DNA from: Dastarcus helophoroides
Taxonomy: Eukaryota; Arthropoda; Insecta; Coleoptera; Bothrideridae
Direction: 5' to 3'
NCBI GenBank assembly: GCA_028583605.1
Contig: CM053328.1
Location: forward strand, 1,032,501 to 1,096,500
Length of the DNA: 64,000 nt
Shown here: positions 45,526-56,931 of the stretch, in pieces
Layout: every line of letters starts with the position of its first letter
How positions within the stretch are numbered: position 1 is the first letter of the stretch
Position numbers and translations under genes: made by a program
Notes under the pieces: model-generated
The model's database searches: none
What the model saw: only the letters and a program-made list of their open reading frames with translations
What the model was told of the DNA's origin: nothing

Positions 45526-46581
45526 CAGTGGCGGCTGGTGACTTTTTGACAGGGGGTACGCAGATGCAAAAATATTATAGTTAAGAGTTTAGGTGACTCC
45601 AGGGCCATAGCAAGGTATTAAATGTAAGAGAAATAAAAGTGATACAAAAGGTGCGATATTTAATAGTATTTTTACGAATTAAATTTAATTAACATCTTAT
45701 AACCCCCAAAATATTTTTGGGTTATCATCTCTAAATTATTATCATCGAGTACAAGAAAAAAACATTATCGACATTTCTGAGCCCCTTCAAAATACTCTGT
45801 ACGGTTGTACGTCGTTACAGCTCTGGGTTATTTAATTAAAATTGTTTGCTTTAATAGGAATAACATTATATCACTTTTTCATGAAAACTACATTTTAAAA
45901 TAAAATATATTTTATTACAAAGTTATAATTAAATTCTACGAAAACATAAAAAATATTATTTTTAAAACAATATCCACCCTACGATCTTTTAAAGAAATAA
46001 AGTGTTCATTACTTTCTCATCAAAATTGTTTAAATCCAAATTCACAAATTAATAATTAGACCCTAAAATGGGTACTGCTATCTCATTGTGAATAGCGGTA
46101 CAATTGGCAGTTAGGAATGTAAGCGGCACAATTAGCAATCGCAATCAGATCAGCCGGCACCTATGCATTTAGCATCATAAACCGTAAATACACTCCAAAC
46201 TCTGACTCCTACTCACAATTTGGCAATATCGCATAAGCGCGGAGCGGCGTACCCCGGGCTAGCTTTAACGTGATGTTCTGTAGTTTATTTCTCCGGATCC
46301 CCTGGAGGCCGCTGACAGACATCGCATGGCAGCCAAGCTAGGTGCATAATTCTGCGCCCACCAACTTATTTAAATTTCCTTATAATATTTAATATAATGG
46401 AATCAAACGTTAGCGTACTTTATTCCAAGTCACATACAAATATTATTAGTTCATTAGTGTATCATTATTTTGTGTTTAAAAATATGATAAATCCAAGTCT
46501 TTTACATTAAACAGAAAAGTATAGATGGCTCATTTCACGAGGAGCGCGCGCTCTTGCGCTCTTTAAGACCAGCCGCCACTG
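45526..46581. mobile_element. hAT-like non-autonomous DNA transposon, 1056 bp
   Basis: Terminal inverted repeats CAGTGGCGGCTGGT at both ends with perfect 8-bp duplications TATACAGG at 45518-45525 and 46582-46589. The ends are nearly the same as those of the 3-kb element at 11995-15001, so both may respond to the same transposase. The interior differs completely and has no long open frame. The insertion split another repeat whose right half resumes as TATACAGGTGTCCCCG at 46582. Confidence 0.9.
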
Positions 46582-46999
46582 TATACAGGTGTCCCCGTTT
46601 TAAGTGCCTTAAATGAAACAGGTAATAGAAAAAAACAATTTTAAGCAAAACGTTTCCTATGAACATATATCCGGAAACTCTTAATAAAAAAGATACAAGG
46701 TGTTAAAATTTGAATTAAAAAAAAGTTTTCACTTTTTCACTTTCAAGTTTTTTAAGGTATTTAAACCAAATTGTGCACACATGGTGTATGAATGAAGGAT
46801 CGTAAAATAAAATAAAACTAAGTTTCTATCTCAACCAGTGGTGGAGTTACGAGTAATCTGTAATATTATTATAGGAAAAACGCGGTACACCACTGGATAA
46901 ATAAAATAAAATACCTGTTTTGGGTAAAGTATTTAAATTTGAATAAAAGTTATTTGTTGACATTTTTCCGTAGATATCGTTTATCGTATATATTTTGTA
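46582..46999. other. Intron DNA with remnant of a TATACAGGTGTCC-type repeat
   Basis: GTGTCCCCGTTTTAAGTGCC then GGAAACTCTTAATAAAAAAG resemble the first bases of short DNA elements of the ACAGGGTGT kind. No second end or coding frame is seen. Confidence 0.35.
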
Positions 47000-47340
47000 C
47001 TTACGAATTTAAATTCTTCACAATATCTTATAAGTATATTTTATCCCCAAGGAGATGGAACTGCCAAAAACGCCGATATAACTGACTTTTATTTATAAAC
47101 TGAAACTTAATCACTAATTTCGTATTTCTGAATTTAAAAATGACAAAATTTCATACAAATTTTCATTCCCTATTGAGCAGACTTGGAGGATGAATTTTCA
47201 AAAACCCTTTCGTAGTGCTCACCTACGTTATATGGCGAATTCATGTGCAAAATTTCCTAGTTTTAAACCCATCGGTTTAGCATGTGCGTTGTCTGTCAGT
47301 TAGTGTTTAGAATTTTATCAAATAAATATTTGTTAATATT
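47000..47340 (+). repeat. Interspersed repeat (family of 32621), copy 2
   Basis: TTTGTACTTACGAATTTAAA, AAAACGCCGATATAACTGAC, ATGTGCAAAATTTCCTAG and GTGCGTTGTCTGTCAGTTAG follow in the same order as at 32621-33130 but without the interruption. Ends near TTTATCAAATAAATA. Class undetermined. Confidence 0.55.
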
Positions 47341-47455
47341 AAAAACAAAATGTAAAATGTGGTGCTCTAGCACTCCAGAAATGACAGATAACAGTACTAA
47401 TAGGTTGTTGAACATTAGGTGCAAAAATAGTGTAAAATTTATGTGTAAGTGATTT

Positions 47456-47645
47456 TATTATCAATAAATATTAGATTCGTTTCCACATGACCATAAACAT
47501 AAAAAAGTAGGTTAGTTTGACAGCATTTAATTTCATACATTTCCAATATTCTGACTTGTTTGCTAGTGTGTGTTCGAACATACAAATTTATTTTCTCTTT
47601 TAAGTTTTCACTTCTGTCGGCAGCCTCCAAGACTGTCTAATTTTT
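47456..47645 (+). repeat. ~200-bp interspersed repeat, copy 3
   Basis: TATCAATAAATATTAGATTC, then AGTAGGTTAGTTTGACAGC, then CACTTCTGTCGGCAGCCTCC. It matches copies at 10098 and 24917. The following 47650-48100 shows nothing identifiable. Confidence 0.6.
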
Positions 47646-48109
47646 TTTGTAACTTGGATTTCACTACTAGTTAGATGACATCATTAGACAACTTGTACGT
47701 CATCATTAAATGATGAATTTTATACCGCCTCAACGCTAATCTTTCCAACAAACAGATCTTTCCTGTTGGTAAGTGGAGAGCTTCCTTCTAGGGAAAGTGG
47801 TGGAAGTGTTTACTTAAGCCGGTCCCCAGTCATTTATTTATCGAAGGGGCTAAATACCACTTTGTTGACTCTATTTAGCTTTAATCTTTGGTATAGAGTG
47901 CTTTGACGGAGCTCCACAAACAACAAAACATTTGCGGTAACTTCGATCTAAAGCTACAAATGTTTGGAAAACGTTAATTTGATGTAACCACTCAACACAG
48001 ATCAACAAATATGATGCACCAAATAACATTAGTGAGAGAGTGTCAAGAGCATTTTTTGATTTTCATTAAATATTGCATAATTATGGAAAAGACAAATCGC
48101 TTTCTATTT

Positions 48110-48345
48110 TTAAACCATTTTTGAAAATCTCTATTTTTGAAATTTTGCACCTTTTTTTGAAATGTTCTACCTATTTGAAATTTTCAGTTATTTTTAAATA
48201 TAAAGATTCCAGTTATTTTCGAAAATTTCGACTTTATTTTTAAATTCGACATTTTTTGCAAATTTCTTTTCGAAGTAAAAACTTCTTTAGACGCGTTATG
48301 CTACTAGAAACAAATGAATGATTTCGCGTTACCAAAAAACGCCAC
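48110..48345. repeat. AT-rich repeat block and SINE-like tail fragment
   Basis: 48110-48270 belongs to the degenerate ~18-bp family. 48278-48345 (AAACTTCTTTAGACGCG, TGATTTCGCGTTACC) is a truncated minus-strand piece of the SINE-like family. Confidence 0.45.
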
Positions 48346-48467
48346 TTTGAAGTATTTTCCAGATAAACTAATCAAAAATATCGAAGATTTTAGCAAAATT
48401 GCATTTTTCAAATTGACGCATAAGTTCGGTAATTCGACACTCGGAACTTCGTCAGTCTTTGTTGTTC

Positions 48468-48838
48468 TAATGCACAGACCCAATAGGTTTGAACATTTAT
48501 AAGATTCGAAGTTTGGAAAGTAAAGAGTGGTTTCGATCATGTTAGATCTCATCAGTTTGGTGTATCTAACTCAAATGTTAACAAATGTTTCGACAAGTAA
48601 GTACAAAAGAATCAACGAACGTCAAGGGTGTGACTCTCAGACTACCGCCACCTATTAGTCCATAGAGAAAACTATGGCCATCGCCATGTGGTATGCAAGT
48701 AGTTGACGCTTCGCTAGGTGGCAGTGTTTCAACTGTTGGTAGTTCGGCTACTTATGATTCACTAAACATGCCTGGAGGGTTGCATGAATTTGCAGTCTAT
48801 GTATGTTGTTTGTATTCTACTTGCATATGTCTTTATTG
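48468..48838. repeat. ~370-bp interspersed repeat (also inside 50720-51295)
   Basis: AATGCACAGACCCAATAGGT at the left, AGAAAACTATGGCCATCGCC in the middle, and TGCCTGGAGGGTTGCATGAA at the right. The same words occur, rearranged and inverted, at 50720-51295. No coding frame; class unknown. Confidence 0.55.
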
Positions 48839-48849
48839 TGTAAATATTA

Positions 48850-50045
48850 ATTTTTTTTTTTCAAAATAACGACTTTGAGAATTTTGACCTTGTTTCAAAA
48901 TACTGACTTTTTCCTTCAGTTGTTTTGACAGATTTATTTTTTTTTTAATTCAACTTTTTTTGAGAAATTTCAACTTTATTAGGGGTATCTACTTTTTGTG
49001 AAGATTTTGACTCTTTTAAAAGTTTGAATATTTAGAAATTTGGACCTTTTCAAGTTTTGACTTTTTTTGGCAATTTCAACGTTTGTTCAGAATTTCGCCT
49101 TTTTCTATATATTTTTACTTTTTGAAGGAATTTTGCCTGTTGTAGTTTTTTTTGATTTTATTGCAAAATGTCTACTTCGACCGAGGTTTTTTGAAAATCT
49201 ACGTTTTTTGGAAATCTCGGCTTTTTTTCATTTTGACATGTTTTCAAAATACGTCTATATTTTAAACTGTCGACTTTTCCGAAAATTTAGAGTTTTTTAA
49301 AAATTTTGGTATTAATACAAATTTTGGTGGAACGGACTGGTCCTTGGTTATCTTCAAAAACTGAAATACAAGTCTCTCTAACGCGTTTCGATAGCCAAGC
49401 TGTCATCTTCAGAGAGATACTCATTTACTTATTTAATTAAAAAAATGAAATTTTTCCTGAAAATATTTTAAATTTGCGATTTTTTTTTAAAAATTGACCC
49501 TTTTTCAGTATTAAGACTTCTTCTAAAGATTTTGAATATTTTTCAAAATTTACACTTTTTTTGAAAATTTCGACTTTTTTGAGAATCTCTACTTTTTTCA
49601 AAATTAAATTTTATTTTTAATTTAAATTAGAACGACTTTTTTTTTTAAAATATCGATTTTGTCCAATTTCGACATTATTTCGAATTTTTTCGACATTTTT
49701 GCTATTTTTTAAAATTGCCTCTTTTTTAGAAATGTCGTATTTTCTTGAAAATTTCGACTCTTTCGAAAATTCCGACTTATCAAAAATTCTAACTGTTTAT
49801 GAAAATGTAGATATTTTTAAAATTCCGTTAAAAATTTGTATATTTTTCGAAATTACCACTTTTTCAAAAAGTTGAAGTTTTTTCAAAGTTTGGCCTTTTA
49901 TTAAATTTTTCAATTTTTTAAGCAAAATCAGATTTTTTTCTAAATTTCGACTTTTTTGGAAAATTATTTCAACTTCAAAAGTTTTCTCTTTTTTTTTGGA
50001 AATTTCAGTTACTTAAACCATCGATATTTTTTCAAAATTTCGCTT
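48850..50045. repeat. Degenerate ~18-bp AT-rich repeat block, interrupted
   Basis: T-rich TTTTGAAAATTTCGACTTTT words on both sides of a Penelope-like fragment at 49330-49425. The downstream 50046-50600 has no identifiable feature. Confidence 0.7.
49330..49425 (-). repeat. Penelope-like terminal repeat fragment with hammerhead-like motif
   Basis: On the minus strand: CTCT, CTGAAGA (49406-49412), TGACAGC, TTG, GCTATC, GAAAC, GC, GTT, then AGAGA, followed by ACTTGTATTTCAG. This is the same order as the better-preserved motif at 54986-55030. Helix II has a mismatch in the middle. Upstream words GGACTGGTCCTTGG and AAATACAAG tie it to the family at 5.2, 32.8 and 55.0 kb. Confidence 0.5.
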
Positions 50046-50604
50046 GATAACTAAAAATGTTTCAATAAATTGCATTCATTTATTATTCTGAATCTACTGT
50101 CAAGCGTTGTCGCCGAAATTTGCGAACATTCTATATGAAGATGTGTGATGTCGTTATATTCAAGGTTGTCTCTTAAGTGTTTATCCTTTTCTAATTCACT
50201 TTTAACTTTCATTCTTACTGTTAAGTCTGGCTAGGTCGATATTTCCAAGATGGACTAAAAGATTTTTGGCCATTAAACGATGAAATTTTCAACGGAGCTT
50301 AAGAGTCCAATCTACTTGAGCTTTTATTTTTATAAGTATTTAATCATCGACCGAAACCGAAGGTTTTGTTTAGTTAATCGAAGACGCTGCCCCCAGGGAA
50401 CGCCTTTAAAATAACCCGATAAAGCTGAAATTAAAGCAAGCTTTCTCTAGTTTTGCTTTTTGTGTAATCAAACGAGCATCCAACCCTATACATAATATAT
50501 CAGAAATCCGCTTACGGCTTTGTCTTTTGTTTCACTATAAAAATAAGAATTTTTTTAAAGATGTATTGTAAATAACTGCAGCTGAATTATTTCTAATCCC
50601 TATT

Positions 50605-51356
50605 TTTACTAATATATAAATGAGAAAGTATGTTTGTCTGTCTGTCCCCTTCAATGTTACCAGATTTCGAGTATTCTCGATTTTCTGTCCTCGTGCATAT
50701 AGCATCTACGTAAATAAATTCTATAATGCACAGACCAATAGGTTTGAACATTTATTAGATTCGAATACCGGTTTCGATCTTGTTAGATCTTGTCAGTTTG
50801 GTATATCCAATGCTAATAAATGTTCCGACAAGTAAGTACTAAAACATTCACAGACGTCAAACAAGTGACTCTTAGTACTACCACCTATTGGTCCATAGAG
50901 AAACTATGGCCATCGCCAACAATGTCGTATGCAAGAAGAATGCAACTTAGACTACAAATTCATGCAGCCCTCCAGGCGTATATAGTGAATCATAGGTAGC
51001 TGAACTACCAACAGTTGAAACACATTTATTAGCATTCGAGTTGAATATACCCAACCGACGAGATCTAACAAGATCGAAAGCGGTATTTGGTTTCCAAACT
51101 TCGAATCTAATAAATGTTCAAACCTATTGGTCTGTGCATTATAGAATCCTTGTCTTCTGGTAACTCTCCTAGAGAGCAACCGCTTCGCTAGGTGTCAGTG
51201 TTTCAACTGTTGGTAGTTCAGCTACCTATGATTCACTATACACGCCTGGAGGGCTGCATGAATTTGTAGTCTAGGTTGCATTCTTCTTGCATACGTAAAT
51301 AAATGCTAAACTTGGTAATGACAACCCGAGAACGGCGTCATCTAACGATAAGGGTC
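50605..51356 (+). repeat. Interspersed repeat (family of 28493) with an inverted-duplication insert
   Basis: 50605-50720 (TTACTAATATATAAATGAG, TTTGTCTGTCTGTCCCC, GTAAATAAA) and 51294-51356 (TACGTAAATAAATGCTAAAC, CATCTAACGATAAGGG) are the two halves of the same family as 28493-28686. Between them lies material of the 48468 repeat in inverted duplicate. Arm TATAATGCACAGACCAATAG near 50731 faces CTATTGGTCTGTGCATTATA near 51128. A second pair faces each other at 50929-51024 and 51198-51294. Short frames here (50620-50835, 50952-51179) are by-products. Confidence 0.55.
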
Positions 51357-51359
51357 CAA

Positions 51360-52495
51360 ACTTAATGTAACGTTGCAGCTAGGATTCTTTTGGAGGAAAT
51401 ATAATGGTCTGACACAGTCAGCCAGTTTGACAACGTTATAATACGATAGGACGCGACTCCCTCGCTTCTCGGTTACTCTGCGATTTTAGTTGCCAGATCT
51501 CCCGTATTTTACTTGCTCCTCCATATTTTAGTAAATCCGCATTTGAAAAAAAAATCTCCCGTATTTTAAAGAATGCAACGGTAATACAAATTTTTGTGTG
51601 AAAGATATAAAGACCTTTTCGGGTTACCCATTTTTCTTGAAAGACAAAACTCTACTTTTAACTAATCTCAAGTAAAATGTTACTAAATCTGTTTTTCATA
51701 CACTAATCTCCCGCAGTACTTTGTGTTTTGTCCCTTTTTGATTTAGAGAGCTTTCGGTTGAAGTTTATTTAAATTAATTTCATAAATAAGAAAGCATATT
51801 TTATTGACATCACCAGAGACAAATTAAAACATTAAAACAAGAAAATTGATCAAGAAATTTAAAAAAAGTCTCTTTACTTTTGGATAGTTTTTCTGTTAAA
51901 TTTTAATTATTCCCTTAAATGCGCAGACGAAGTCGCGGGTAACAGATAGTTTCTAATAAATATTATGTAGAAAATAAACATATAGCAATTAAAATTTTCG
52001 TCTTGTTGGAGCTGCACTAACAAATCGAATTATTCAGAAAAGCTGAGAGGCTCAAGTTCATATAAAACGCGCTTAATTTAGCAGTTTAATGTTAAAGACA
52101 GAAAGCAAAGGGCGCGCAGAGATAAGATATTGAGATGCGGCATCTTCCCTTTTATACGTCGCAAGATTACACCAACAATGGAGAGCGAGGACCATGAAAT
52201 TGGGTGTTTTATATTCAGGGAAGGTGTCACTCATAATAAACATTGTTTATCTTACTTTAACTATTTCGCATCGGGCTACTTTGCATGAATATTGCCTTCG
52301 ATGGCGTAAGGTTGCGATCTGCAACACCAACCATTACGATGGCGAATTTATATTGTTTGTAGTAATTAACGGGCCCCAAAGCTGATTATAAAATATCTCA
52401 CGAAGCTGAGGTCTCTTGTCTCAGAATATTACAAAACTCTTTGGGAAAAAGTTCTGTAGCGTTTTATCATCATTGTTGTTGCTTCGTAGTTCAAA
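51360..52495. other. Intron DNA, no gene recognised
   Basis: No repeat or coding structure that I can name. A 63-codon frame at 52194-52385 has no recognisable motif. Confidence 0.45.
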
Positions 52496-52499
52496 ATCA

Positions 52500-52715
52500 T
52501 TGATTCTAATTTTTAAAGTGAACATTTCTTCAAGCGCGTTAAGCGATTTTTGATAGGGATTTTGCGTTACCATCACGCTAATGGCGTGTTATGTTCGAAT
52601 GTTAATAGTGTACGTAGTAAAAGTAAGATGTGGAGCAGAATTAATAATAGGTGATAGGTACCGGGGATTGAATCTGGGACCTATCGCGCTAAATTAAACA
52701 CGCCACTGTGTGTCT
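52500..52715 (-). repeat. tRNA-derived SINE-like repeat, best-preserved copy
   Basis: On the minus strand a tRNA-like head (TAGCGCGATAGG, then a B-box-like AGATTCAATCCCC and GGTACCTATC) is followed by a body with CATTCGAACATAACACGCC and GCGTGATGGTAACGC. The tail is ATCGCTTAACGCGCTTGAAG. The head resembles a degenerate tRNA and would supply an internal Pol III promoter. Confidence 0.6.
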
Positions 52716-52729
52716 AATTCTTTAATTCT

Positions 52730-54170
52730 CAAGAAATTCATATTCTACAATTTACAACATACACATCAGGAAAGTCAAACACTGTTCATAGGGAGAATGT
52801 TAATGAGAGATTTAACATTGAGAGCTAATAATGGGATAGATGGGCGGCGCCTTGTATTCTTCTACACCGGTGTAAACAATTCAACGCAGAGCGCAGGGAT
52901 CAGTGCTGGTGGAGATTTCAGTATTACATCATAGCTTTTAACGTGTTTTGTTACGGGATTACTACTGGCAGGCAACAATTTTATTAAAATTTGCGTACCA
53001 CATGCTGTTTGTTCTTTTAGTCCGTTGATTTAATCAACGTCTTCTGAGACAAAATAAAACTGATATTTTTTGATAACCAAAATAAATAAGCGAGGTTTCT
53101 TAAAGAAAATAAATAATAATTCTAATGAAGAATATAACAAAATAACTCTTTAAACATTACAATATGAGTTCAAATAGACCGCCAGACTGTGCTAAACAAT
53201 ATTCCAGTCTGTTGTAAAACTTTCGACGAGTTTTTTCTAAGATCTAAACTGGAAGATACGAGCATGCTGGGTCAAAGTAGGGGAATACGTTCAGCGGCCG
53301 TAGAAAACTATGGAAGGGATAATTCTTAGCGTTTTACATGGACAATGAAAATGTTTCCTTATCTGTATAAGTTAAATAATTGATCACGTAAAAAGTTCAA
53401 TGTGTATATTCGGTGCATTATTCAAATTGTGTTTTAGTTTGAGTATTATTGTTATTGTCAGCCTAACAGATGAATGCGTGATTACCATCCTTTAGTATTT
53501 TCCTGACTCTCTTCCTTTGCAATTTTCAACTTGTTTATCTGTCGCAGGTAACAAATAATTTTTTGTCTACAATCAACTTAGACCTCAGTAAAAACATTCT
53601 ACGACATAATAAACCTACTTATTCATCGTTCACTGCAAAGTGGTACAAAAGTACACATTTAATATGAAGAGAGCGAAAAATATTTATTTAAAATTGCGAC
53701 CTTAAATTTCAATTTCTCTAATGCATGCAGATTCTTTCATTTTACCACGTTAAAACCAACCACGGAGCGAGCGATGTTGACCTTATTCTTTCCGAAGTTT
53801 CTAATAAACTTAAAGCCGGTATCAAATCTAATAACGCTAAAATGAATCTTAACAAAGAACAACAGCTGACACCAATAAAAAATGAGAATTGGAATTCTCC
53901 TGAGAATGAGAAAGAACAAAAAACAAAAGACGCCCGCCGGTCCATAACCATATTATACTTTATCAAATTACGCAATGATACCATTCCCCTGAATTCTCCG
54001 CAGAAATTTGCAGAAATGTTACCGTTGATACCGCCCCGAGATAACAAACTTTCTCAGCAATTTTATTTAATGTGGCAGGAAAGAGGATCTACGGCAGTCT
54101 TGCATCTCTAAATAGGTCACAAAGGCTCGCATTTTTTTTAAGAAAATGAGAGAGTGTTTAGAAATAATAT
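52730..54170. other. Intron DNA with an unexplained 128-codon frame
   Basis: The only notable item is a frame at 53725-54111 (+), 128 codons, of mixed composition (not a simple-sequence artefact). It is rich in Asn, Lys and Glu, with the words NENWNSPENEKEQKTKDARR and PLIPPRDNKLSQQFY. I recognise no domain. It could be an orphan gene, a remnant of an element, or chance. Nothing else is seen in the stretch. Confidence 0.3.
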
Positions 54171-54179
54171 AATAATAAT

Positions 54180-54945
54180 AATTATCACATATTTACTTCT
54201 TTATTTAAATTTTTGACGTAAAATGAAATATCGAGGAAAAAATTGAATTAACAGGCCTTTTTGTTTAAATTTCTCAAAAATATTTTTTTTTAAATATTTT
54301 TACTTTTTTATTAACATTCCGATCTAATTCAGAGAAAACAAACGAACTTTGAGGAAGTTGAAATTTCAAGGAAAGGCCAATTTTGAGGAAAAATTCTACA
54401 TTTCTATGAACATAAATCATCGCAATTTCAGATAAAAGTGGTAATTTTGAAAATAAGACGATTTTGAGATTACAAGGGGATACTGGAAAGTCGAATTTAA
54501 AAAAAATTAAACTTTTCTGAAAAAGGCGACTATATTAAATGATATGGTGTAATTTCAAAAAAACGAAGATTTTTGAAAAGGAATGCCATAACTTAGAAGT
54601 TTGAGAATAATGATCAACATTTCGAGAAAAAGATAAGAAAAAAACGAAATTTCATGAAAAAGATGAAAGTTTCACACAAAAAGTCAAATTTTGTGAAAAT
54701 AATTACTCATTTATCAAAAAACGTATTTTGAAAAAAATTGGAATTTTGAGAAAAATTGGAATTTTGAGAAAAAACGAATTTGAAGAAAAATTTAAGTTTT
54801 CCAGGAACATAAAAGATTCGATTTTGGAATTAAGTACGACATTTCGAAGAAAGTTATTTCAGAAAAATTACGAACTTTTTGGAAAAAGACAAATTTGGAC
54901 GAAAGAATCGAAATTTCCAAAAATAAGAACGAATTTAAAAACTAA
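54180..54945. repeat. Degenerate ~18-bp AT-rich repeat block (A-rich)
   Basis: GAAAAAATTGGAATTTTGAG-type words; two immediate direct copies of AAATTGGAATTTTGAGAAA stand at about 54735-54775. The block leads straight into the Penelope-like element. The frame at 54728-55042 is low-complexity for most of its length. Confidence 0.65.
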
Positions 54946-54985
54946 AATACTGAAACCAAGAAAGATTAAAAAACACAACAAATGT

Positions 54986-55030
54986 TGCTCTAACGCGTTT
55001 CGACAGCCAAGCTGTCATCTTCAGAGAGAT
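54986..55030 (-). ncRNA. Hammerhead-like motif in Penelope-like terminal repeat
   Basis: On the minus strand: helix I strand CTCT, core CTGAAGA (55018-55024), one extra T, helix II GACAGC/GCTGTC with a TTG loop, GAAAC (54997-55001), loop GC, GTT (54992-54994), and AGAG closing helix I. Boxes and order are those of a minimal type I hammerhead. The differences are the extra base between box 1 and helix II and a helix I of only four pairs. It is the best-paired of the copies at 5.3, 49.4 and 55.0 kb. Activity uncertain. Confidence 0.6.
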
Positions 55031-55043
55031 ACTAACACCTAAT

Positions 55044-56897
55044 TTTTTTTTAAAGTAGGGGAAAATCCGTTACGGACATCTGGGAAGATAACCCAGATAG
55101 TGTCGGACTTCCGCTCAAACTACGGGTACCGACTAAAGACCCCTACTACTTCGGGCCGGGCCCTTGGCCCCCAATCCCTTCGTCGGAACAGTACAGTAGT
55201 GCTGGAGCACTACTGTAAGCTGTTTTGCCTGAAACATAAGAAACAAACAAAACAGAAAATTTCCGAGATGGAAATCGTAGGCTAGAGGACCATCCTTGGT
55301 CTCCTAATCCTGGTTGGGATGTCTGGATCGTAATCCACTGCCTGTCGAACTAGTTCGTTGGGATGCGTTTCCACTCTCACCATCGCCCTGGAATTAATTT
55401 GCCTAAGAAAATCTCCTATCAAAGGTAGTTCAGCTTCCCTATGGACCTGATTATTTCTCACAAAGCATGGAGCGTCCATGGCTTGTCTTAGAAAGACGTT
55501 CTGGAACACCTGGAGTTTCTTCATCTGATTATCCGTCGCCTGTGACCAACCTACAGATGCGTAGGTCATTGCTGGTCTTATGATTGATTTGTATAGTAAC
55601 ACTTTAAGTCCAATGGACAGGTTACTATTTCTACCAATCATCGCTTGCAGCAGTCCCTTCAGCATTTTGGCTCGATGTGTGCCTGGAATGTAAGTCCTTT
55701 GTCTAGAATTACACCTAGATACTTTGCCTGAAGTCCCCAGTTGAGGTTTTGCCCATGAACATTTACATGTCCATATGGTTGGAGTCTTCTTCGAGTAAAA
55801 AAGACTGCTTGGGTCTTGTCTGCGTTGACTTGAATTCTCCATTGACCGAAATAATCTAGTAGACTGTCTGTTGCCTCCTGAAGTCGTCTGGTCACCACCT
55901 CTGGACTGAAAGAGTACGCCACTAAAGCTGTGTCGTCTGCGTAAGTTGCCAATAAGGTGTGGTCGATTGTTGGATTGGTTCTCGGGATGTCTGCTGTGAA
56001 CAGAGAATACAGCAGAGGTGACAAGGCAGAAGCTTGAGGCACCCCATACTGTAGCCTAAACTGGTTTGATAGTTCCTGTCCCACCTTTGCTCTGAATGAG
56101 CGCTGATCCAGGAAACTGGATCATTGTTTGAGGTATTCCAAACTGGTGCATCTTGTAGACCAATCCTTGGTGCCAAACTGTGTCAAATGCCTTGGAGATA
56201 TCGAAGAAAATAGCTCCAACTACCTGGTTCCAATTCATGCGTTGAGTGAATGTTTCAACCACTTTCAGCAATTGGTCTGAGGTAGAGTGCATAAGTTGGA
56301 ACCCAAATTGTTCCTTAGGAATGATGTTGCGATCGCTGATAATATTCTACAGACGCTTCCTCAAAATCTTTTCCGCCACCATACCCAAGTTGGATAAGAG
56401 GCTGATTGGCCCGTAATTTTGAGAAAATTTCCCATCCTTACCTGGCTTAGGAATGAAGATAACGTCTGCAGCCTTCGATCTTGTTGGAAAATACCGGTAT
56501 TTAAACATGGAATTGACTATTGCTCCAAAGTATTTGACAGCTTGGTCCGGAAGAGACTTCAGAGCTTGGTTTGGAATTCCGTCTGGACCTGGAGACTTTT
56601 TGACATTTAGCTTGCGCAGAAAGCTTTGGATTTCCTCTACGTTAGTAGGCTGGATGACGTCGTCTTCTTCTGGCAATTCTCCTGAAGAACTTGAACCTCT
56701 TCTTCCACCTCTTCTACAAAGTCTAAGTCCACTTTTTCAGGTGTGGCCTGACAGTACCGTTTAAAGGTTTCAGCGAAAGCTGCGGCCTTTTCCTGATCTG
56801 AGTGAGCCATTCCTTGAGGTTCCTTGAGGTCCGTGTATCGGAGGGTTAGGTTTCCTAACTCCTCTTAGAGCTTTGGCTGTGCGCTAGAGATCTGATG
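55044..56897 (-). pseudogene. Jockey-type non-LTR retrotransposon, 5'-truncated, decayed
   Basis: Flanked by the 13-bp target duplication ACTAACACCTAAT (55031-55043 and 56898-56910), with a short poly(A) next to the duplication at its 3' end (TTTTTTTTAAAG on +). The minus-strand peptide gives RT motifs in order: KKSPGPDGIPNQALK, FIPKPGKDG then NYGPISLLSN, FFDISKAFDTVWH, QYGVPQASALSPLLYS and TYADDTALVA (catalytic YADD intact). KYLGVILDKGLTF and the thumb segment IGLKVLLYKSIIRPAMTYAS follow. One in-frame stop near 56348 and frameshifts near 56110 and 55670 inactivate it. The endonuclease domain and ORF1 are missing through 5' truncation. The style fits the Jockey clade. Confidence 0.9.
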
Positions 56898-56931
56898 ACT
56901 AACACCTAATCTTAAAATTTACCCTTGTATA

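Noticed and set aside
56419..56764. Plus-strand frames of 63 and 103 codons
   Set aside because: Antisense shadows of the Jockey-type reverse transcriptase on the minus strand.
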